From: Hydractinia symbiolongicarpus
Taxonomy: Eukaryota; Cnidaria; Hydrozoa; Anthoathecata; Hydractiniidae
Direction of reading: 5' to 3'
Length of the DNA: 64,000 bases
Assembly (NCBI RefSeq): GCF_029227915.1
Contig: NC_079876.1
Span: forward strand, 5,516,001 to 5,580,000
Shown: piece by piece, positions 56,661-64,000 of the stretch
Numbering within the stretch: the first letter of the stretch is position 1
How the letters are laid out: the number at the start of each line of letters is the position of its first letter
The notes under the pieces: generated by a model
The model's input: the letters and a program-made list of their open reading frames with translations, nothing else
Database searches by the model: none
What the model was told of the DNA's origin: nothing
Made by a program: the position numbers and the translations under genes

Positions 56661-58832
56661 CAAAGGCTGCTATAACTTGATAAAGCTAATGCCAAACGGC
56701 CAATTGCTTTAGACAGAAAAAAAGTTCAGTTTGTTTCATATACAATAAAAGGTAATCCTCTGATCGATTTTGTGCTTAATGCAAATTCTTACATTTGGAA
56801 CAAACAATCAAGCTTAAACTTATTCTTAGAAAATTCTGAACTTCTGACTCATCGTTTAGAGTTTAATATTTTAAAAAAAGCGCTCACAGGAAATATTTTC
56901 CGGCTCAAGACACCACAAGGAATTTAATGGGAAAGTTTAGCTCCGATAGTTAAGACGGGTAAAATATTTTTATACACCTAACATCATTTTGCCTTCTAAA
57001 TATTCAAACAACACACCTGCTTTACTTTCGCGTTTTCAGTAGGTATAAAAGTAAGCAACCTCGGTCACATAAAAAAGAAATGGCAAATATAGAAGAACAA
57101 ATAAAGTTAAAGGCAACCCCTTGATGAGTAAACATTGGAATGCTTTGTTTCGAATAACTACAAACTAACTACAAAAGATATGAAAAAGAGACAACCTTTT
57201 TAACTTCGGTTTTCTTTCTCCAGTTAATAAACAACTAGTTTCCGTGAGATGCGGCACGCGCATAATAAACCGGGGGTAAAATTAAATTATTTAACACATT
57301 ACGGCCACGGAGAGTGCTGTAGCATAAATGACAAATCGAGTCCCTGTTTCCTCGTTTGACGACTAAGTTTTTTTAGTAAATTTTAGCACAGCGTCATAAG
57401 AGTGAGCCGTGATTGCGTTTCGTGTCCAGAAAGACAGCATTCTTTAGTCTTCTTTTATGCCCCAGCCTTACCCTACTGCGGATGCTCCCCATACACACTC
57501 CTTTGCAGAGCCGAAACTAAACTCCATTTCTTTTTAATAGTACCTTGGCGGGATTTTTTGCAATTTTTTAATGGAATAAATAATTTTCATTTTACATTTG
57601 GGATAAAGTCGCAATATATGTAAACTGCGGAAGAAATTCTCGAAGACATTCTCATGAACTTAAACCTCAATCAAATTGAAAAAGATGGATGATATATTTT
57701 GCGTTAGACTTGCTATAACAAAGCACCTGGATTTTAAGATCAAACTTATTAAAATTTAACTTGAAGATGTTGTTCTATGCAATGTAATAATTTTCTTTTG
57801 TTATTAAATTTGTTCGAAAAATCTTAAACCGAAATCTCTGATATTCTGATAAAAAATGTCTTTGTGAGTAAAATTTCAATTTGTACTTACTCCGATTAGA
57901 ATCTAGATCAGTTGAAATGTCTTGCACGTGATTTATTTGATGTCAGAAGGCTATTCTTACCAAGCCTGCAGAGAGCGTTGCAATCTTACCACTTAACAAT
58001 TGTTGGATGATCATTCACTATTGCCGGGAGTGGACTAATGCAAGCCATGGCTTCATAAAAAAGTGATATATCGGTTATTTGCACAGAAGTCGTTTTCTCC
58101 AAAGTTTGCATGGTTTTGTAAAATTTATACCAATGTAATTTATTTGCGAACCAATTTTCGCGCCCTTGCGCACAAAGAACAAATTTTGTACAGTAATTAC
58201 TTGCCAAGCATTTCACTTGAATACTTTTTGAGAAATAGAACTGATTGCGGAAAAGTGTTTTAAGCGTCGATTTTTTCTTTCTGTTTATTAAGAATCTAAA
58301 CGTGTACGACAGATATTGTGATGAAATAAGTTAATAATGATATTACACAAGAATTTCCAATGCGCAAAATAAATTTTCTTCAGCTAAGTGTAACACCAAT
58401 AAGATAATTCCGACAGTGGCAAGACATGGCGAATAAAAAGCTTGACTGTTATGGTTCCTCTTAACAAAATAATGTTTTTGTGCTGATGTATACAATTTCT
58501 TAACAATAGCAACCACATCCATAAGCTATCAAACATGGATGTACCAAATAGTAGCATGAGCAAAATCAATTAAAATTGTTTTATGTAAAATGGTTTGTTT
58601 TCCTTTGCACAACGCATACTTATTAACATAACTATTTTAAAAACTAGGGATCTTGTAATCGATAACACCAATAATTTTATTCATAGCAGTACTAACTGTC
58701 GTCCAAACATTACCATATACTGATGATATACGTACCTTGTCCTTGAAAACACTTATACAGAACACCACCAACACATCCTACAAACTTATCGAAAACAAAC
58801 AACTGATTTAATCTCAACAATATCATAACCGT
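56661..58832. other. Noncoding stretch
   Basis: No supported exon. 57366-57430 resembles 30828-30895 (TTTTTTAGTAAATTTTAGC, CGTCATAAGAGTGA), a dispersed fragment that also covers the start of the open frame at 57402. Confidence 0.4.
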
Positions 58833-60130
58833 TGCATACAATTAAAGCGATAAAAAAATCACTAAGTCATGTCCGATATCATAACGAAGAGCAGCAGTTT
58901 CGAATCCGTTTACTCAGCCATCAGGTGCGCTAAGAAGTTGAATATGTGCTTACAATAGTTTCTGTAACATATCCAGGCTAACACCTTCCTTAATCATTCT
59001 TGTTCGATGATTTGTGTAAAATCACATAATGATTGTGAATATTCTGACTAGTTAGTCTTTAACAATCGCAATCTTATACACACAACCATGAGCATTATTT
59101 GTTTTTATTTCTTTGTTTTTTCCTTTATATGAACAGCTTGTTAGTGATGCAAATGCAGCCAGCGAAGCGTTAGTTTGAAATTAACATTAAAACTCTATCT
59201 TTTTCTTAATTTGCTAAAGTTTGCTAATTATCAATAAACCTGCCCTGCGAACGTTTAAATTGTAGTAGAGGTGATTTGCTTGTCCACGACGCTATTTATA
59301 GCGGACTATCAAATTAATTTAATTGTATCGAAATATCACCTAGGAGAACGATTATATCAAGTGTGTTATTTTCCCGCTGTATAAACCTGTCGCGAATACA
59401 AAAGTACTAATTTATTTGCGTCTCACATTCCAACAGATGTGTATGACAACCACTTATGCGCTTTCTTCCATTGATCATGTTAACAAAATGTTTTGTGCCA
59501 TTCTCAGACGATATGTCGTCGCCTGATTTTGCAAAAGTTGATTCAAACAGGACATTTAATTTTTGTTTGCGCTGTTGCTTTGTTTCATAGTCACTCTGAG
59601 CAAAATAAGAGTTTAAGATTTAATAACAACACAATTTATGCACTTACGTACAGCGCCAATCTGCAATTGAATTTTCTCAATTCTGACCCTCACAGTCATT
59701 GACTGGTGTAACACGTCGTTTTGACTAACCGAATAAATCCAACCGTTTCAGTCAATATATTTACAATGGCAAACATAACCATATATCAATCCTCTCATTG
59801 CCAACACAGAACACAGCACTGCGCATAGTACAACCTAACAGAAAAAATCCACCCGTTTCAATCTAAACATTTCCTATGGCAAACAAAACCATCATTTCCA
59901 GTACAAAATTTTCAGGAGCTACATATTGTATAAACAGACTAAGTTTTTAAAATCGTTTTGCGGCTTTCCAGAAAAAAGGGTAATGTGGCCTACTTTTAAT
60001 TTCTCCGTTTTTAGTACTGGCGAGGGAGCGCCATTCCAGTGTAACTTTATCTACAGTCCATTTAAAAATATTTCATTAGGTCGTGTTGCACTAAGCAGAT
60101 ATCACACATCGATCTAAATATTTATCCAAT
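58833..60130 (+). repeat. Diverged segmental duplication, copy 2
   Basis: Partner of 53742-54915, with TTGCATACAATTAAAGCGAT at the start, TATGCACTTACGTACAGCGC near 59636 and AAGCAGATATCACACATCGA near 60095. Open frames inside (59493-59702, 59926-60117) are not conserved in copy 1, so I do not call genes. Confidence 0.6.
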
Positions 60131-61859
60131 CGATGTGAAGCAACATTTTACGAAGCGCAGCACGTGGGCAATGCTACTCAACCAGCCATTTGCTAATATG
60201 GGTGCTGGAGGACTGCCCATTGCCGGGCCATCCATTTGGCGGTATTACTACAAATAATTCAGACCTTCATAAACTGTTTTTTATGATTTCCAGAGTAAGG
60301 GAAAGTAAAGCATACAGTCGTGTAGAATATTCTCAAAAAAACAAGACATTTTTTATTTAAAGTGTTTTGGCCCGTTCGAAAAAACAAAATACGCCGATGT
60401 AGTCGTCCCCCATAATAAATTAGCCTGACGCCAAAATGATTATCTTTTTCTTTTTAAGTGGGACATACCATGTTTTATATTTTTATTTGATAGGTAAAGT
60501 AGAATTTCTTTTGTCTTGCCTAATATGGTGCGGCAGTTCCGAAAAAGTTGGTTAATCCCTTGTTTTATGTAGGAAAATAACAACATTCGAATTTAATGCA
60601 AGCAACTTCCACAGTCAGTCTGATCGATATCCGAAGGTGGATATATCAATTTTTTTACTCTCTTTTTCTGACAATTTTTTCAATAAAGTCATTTTCCTTG
60701 GATTTCACACAAATTGGTTTAATTCCATGATTTAGAGATATACTATGTATACTTTTTCTTCCGTGTAGGATAATATGGCGTTGAAGATTCTAAGACGTCG
60801 AGACAAATATTTATTAGTCCATTTATATTCTCTAACTATGTTATTGTTTATAAGCATGGATATCATTTCTTTTATGAAAAGGCACTAATAGGAGTATTAA
60901 TATTTGTTGGTCGCAGCATTCCTGTCTAACGAAACTGGACTTATCTCAAAGACTTCTGGTGACAAAAATTTGGTCAAAAAACCCGAAAACAATACAAACA
61001 ACACAGATAAAGTTTCTACTTTCTTCTCATATGGAATCCATCGGGATTTAGGAACGTGAGAGGTCATATCCTGGACAATCACTAGTAAAAAAAGTAGCTG
61101 GTAAATGCATTGTGGCGGGGTATCTGTGTATTATCTCCCAGTTAGACAAATTAAGAAACATGGAAAACATACACTCAGCATATAATTACAATCCAGTCTT
61201 AGCCAACAGACAAAATACAACTGTTATTACAGGAAAGACTTACTTTAAGCGTATTTAAATTTGGGTAGAACTCCACCTGAATTTGCGCAACTTATAGGAT
61301 CACAAAAGAAGTTAATTACTTTATCATAGATTAACATTAATCAACGACGATTTCCAATTCCAATAAAGAAATGAAGTTTAAAAAATTGGTTATCAAACTT
61401 TTTTGTTTCGCATGTGGTCATAGAATCAATTATACTGTTTTAAATCTGTTTTTTGATTTTTTCCGTGATATATTGGAGCACGTAGCCCCCTCTCGATGCA
61501 CTACAAAAATATAGAAAGCGTGCAAGCTATCAGTTGTTTTAACAAATTATAGTACTTATAATTATGCTACTTGCTGACTTGTTTGTGTTTTCTAGTCGAA
61601 GAAAAAACCCAGAATAGTAAGTTAAGGAAAATGCGAAATTTAAATTTATCAAAAATACGACTCGGTAATTATGCATTTACCTATTTTACCTTGTTTTCTA
61701 ACGTAGTAGTAGTAGAATTTATTTTCACCAACAATCTACAGTGAATCTCGTGTATATATGGGCCTAGACCTAAGAATACAAGTTTATTTATATACATATA
61801 TAAACATAGCATAAAATGTTGGAGGGAGGCTACCATGATAGCTAAGAGCTAGGGGTATG
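60131..61859. other. Noncoding stretch
   Basis: I see nothing beyond AT-rich sequence and short unsupported open frames. Confidence 0.4.
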
Positions 61860-62945
61860 ATAAAATAGAATTTATATAGTTTGAGACAAACCTTATCTAT
61901 ATATAGTAGGTTACAAGAATATGAGGCTCTCTTTGAGCTTTTTATAAGACCATCAGTGTGGTGCGGGGGTGAGTGAAGTCAACAGCCCATGTAGAGCAAA
62001 CAGGTACAGGAACTGTCTTTTGATACAACTTGAGTAGAAGAAAAACATTATTCATATGTACAGTGTCAGAAATTTTAAGTATATTAAGATTTTGAAGTGT
62101 ATAAATCCGTTTTACAGAAGCACTAGGTTGACCCTAGATTTGAGAACAATAAAGCAGATGAGAATGAAAAATAACATAATAATGAGGACATCACGTGGTA
62201 AAAAATGTCTAATCTTGGCTATTGCATCGTAAGCGCATTTCAGCCTAACTGCAATTTTAGTAATTTGCGATTTCCAGCTAAGGTTTAAGTGTAACAAAAC
62301 ACCAAGGTACTTGTGTATTCACTGTGAGAAATTCTTTTCTCACCAATCTTAAATCTCACAGGATGATTCAGAGGCTTGTTGACGTGTTTAAAGATGATGT
62401 ATTCAGTCTTACTAGCATTAAAAGCTATCATATTGGCGTTAAGCCATTGCCAGAGAAACTTCAGGTCAAGATTTACCTTCTTTGTGAGACTTCTGAGGGA
62501 ACTATTTATGTGAAGAAGATTGGTATCATCTAAAAAATGATACACCTCTGAGAATTTTATTGCTGAATGAAGATCATTAATATATATCAGAAACAGAAAT
62601 GGACCTAGTACTGAGCCTTGAGGCATTCCATGATTCACAGGGACCTTTTCTGATATGGTGTTATTAACAAATAACGAATTGTTGTCGCCCAGAAAGGTAA
62701 GACTTAAAAAGGGGAAAAGCTTCACCTCGAATACCATAATGGGATTGCTTTTGGAGTAATATATTGTGGTCAACGGTATCAAAGGCCTTCTACAGGTGAA
62801 TAAAAATAACACAAGCATAATGACCCTTATCGAGCGCATCAAGAATTATTTGGGAAATGAGGGTGTGAGAAGTAGAGTAATGTTTTCGAAATCCACATTG
62901 ATGACTATCAAAATGACTTGACATTTATATTGTGTAGCTATGTGT
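61860..62945 (-). pseudogene. Non-LTR retrotransposon (LINE) reverse transcriptase fragment
   Basis: Read on the minus strand from about 62940: CGFRKHYSTSHTLISQIILD, then ALDKGHYACVIFIHL, a stop, KAFDTVDHNILL, then in a shifted frame GMPQGSVLGPFLFLIYINDL and FLDDTNLLH. Next come KTEYIIFKH, LNLSWKSQI and, further on, LKISDTVHMNNVFLLLKLY. These are reverse transcriptase motifs of a Jockey/CR1-like LINE. The catalytic FADD is FLDD here, and there are several stops and frameshifts, so it is dead. It is 5' truncated: no endonuclease is seen upstream. Confidence 0.75.
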
Positions 62946-63767
62946 GCATAATTCTTTTTAAATTATATCTTTAAAAGAAGACCGCATTAAACACGATAAG
63001 ACACGAAAGTCACTATTGTTGTTAATTTTTGATGCTCATTTCTTCGAAAAGTTCGGGGTTATTAGTACTAACCATTCATTTTTGTTTACATTGATCACAT
63101 ATTAGAATTGCTAATTTATATATATATAACTTTATTTCGAGATTTTGGGTACAAAACGTTTTTTAAGAACTTTTAAGACGCATTGTGCTAAAATTCAATT
63201 GTTATCAATCGTGTTTTTGCTAGCTCTATATTATAGGTGTTTTACGGCGAATTTAACCCTAACTCGAGACCGCATTTACCCAGGGTAATTTAGCCTTGCA
63301 AAAAAGCAAAATTTTATCCCGACTTTTCGCAATAATATTTGTAGAGGTGATGATTTTGCATTCTGAAGCCACCGTTAGCTACTTGTCTTGTGATGTTAAA
63401 GTAAGACGATCCAAGCATCGATAAAACTATGTATATTAGCTAAGCCATATAATCGGAGTGGTTGACTCCTTCTCCTTAAGAATCGGATTATTTTCATTCT
63501 TTTGGGTTGGAAGGACCTTTTCAAATTGCGTTTAATTAGGAACATACTCTGATTTGTAGATGTAAGTATCAATCTTTATCAAATATAGACCAACTCCTTC
63601 ATTAAAGGAATTGCTAAAAGTATTTTTAGGTAAGGTTGCAAGTGATAACAGTTTCATCTACCGTTTTGTGCATGCACAACTTGGGAGGTGTCGTACTTGG
63701 GAGGTGTTTTTTGAAAATACAAATAAATAAATGTAAATGACCAATACCTATGAAAGCCAGGAGGGGC
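62946..63767. other. Noncoding stretch
   Basis: No exon or repeat of note; a short TA run lies near 63118-63127. Confidence 0.4.
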
Positions 63768-64000
63768 CAAACCAAAAATCTTTGTAAGAAACCGCTATTT
63801 TTCTAAATAATCAAAAAATCTTTTCAAGAAACCATCCTTCAAAATCAAACCGAAATCTTAAAAACCTTTTTCAAAACCAAACTGATAATCTTTTCAAAAA
63901 ACCATCTTTCAAACCGAAAATCTTTTCAGGAAACCATTCTTAAAAATCAAACCGAAATCTTTTCAAGAAACCATATTTCAAAACCAAACCAATAATCTTT
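63768..64000. repeat. Tandem array of AATCTTTTCAAGAAACCAT-type units running off the window
   Basis: Units of about 40-50 bp, such as CAAACCGAAATCTTTTCAAG + AAACCATnnTTCAAAA, repeat 5-6 times with variation to the last base. The array continues beyond the window. Confidence 0.75.

Noticed and set aside
57402-57623. Cys-rich open frame as a secreted peptide gene
   Set aside because: Its start overlaps a dispersed fragment also present near 30828-30895, and there is no signal peptide or upstream ATG context.

Overview
The window looks like part of an animal nuclear genome, most likely a cnidarian and probably a hydrozoan; that placement is inference. It is AT-rich and gene-poor. Genes are split into short exons with GT-AG introns. 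It is crowded with satellites, MITEs, a tRNA-derived SINE and decayed transposons. Gene content is metazoan: a TRIM-type RING/B-box gene, ankyrin repeats, a fibronectin III-like exon and a non-LTR reverse transcriptase. There are no operons, bacterial signals or CRISPR arrays. Most gene models below are partial, because exons were joined by hand from open frames and splice signals.

Layout. 1-9 kb: inverted-repeat hairpins, a ~680 bp dispersed repeat (a second, inverted copy lies at 45 kb), two minus-strand exons, and a TRIM-like gene with a stop in B-box 1. 10-13 kb: a frameshifted ankyrin gene and a SINE. 14-21.3 kb: the dominant feature, a Helitron-class rolling-circle transposon. It encodes, in order, a 2A (StopGo) peptide, an OTU cysteine protease, a DUF6570-like region, the HUH/Y2 Rep domain and a Pif1-type helicase. 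What looks like five ORFs is one long frame cut by four stop codons and one homopolymer frameshift. Copies of a ~144 bp tandem repeat follow it.

24.3-24.9 kb: a small, apparently intact three-exon gene of 129 codons. It has two exon-encoded copies of an unrecognised GSM/FGRW module and an RGG-rich tail. 25-32 kb: a TA-flanked MITE, a second SINE copy, minisatellites of 28 bp and other periods, an old diverged array, and a perfect 213 bp tandem duplication. 32-36.5 kb: isolated exons (C2H2-like zinc finger, a short acidic exon, a SANT-like segment, and a two-exon FN3-like terminus). 39.9-40.6 kb: a ~700 bp TIR element with GGTCCGGGG ends. 42.0-43.4 kb: a glutamine/arginine-rich gene whose three-exon cassette is tandemly duplicated at ~463 bp spacing. 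47.3-49.0 kb: a ~53 bp satellite with higher-order structure. 49.5-50.3 kb: a duplicated two-exon gene terminus. 53.7-60.1 kb: diverged segmental duplications. 61.9-62.9 kb: a decayed LINE reverse transcriptase on the minus strand. The last ~230 bp enter another tandem array that runs off the window.

The most notable items are the 2A-OTU-Rep-helicase polyprotein and the two small modular genes at 24.3 and 42 kb, which I could not match to any family I know.
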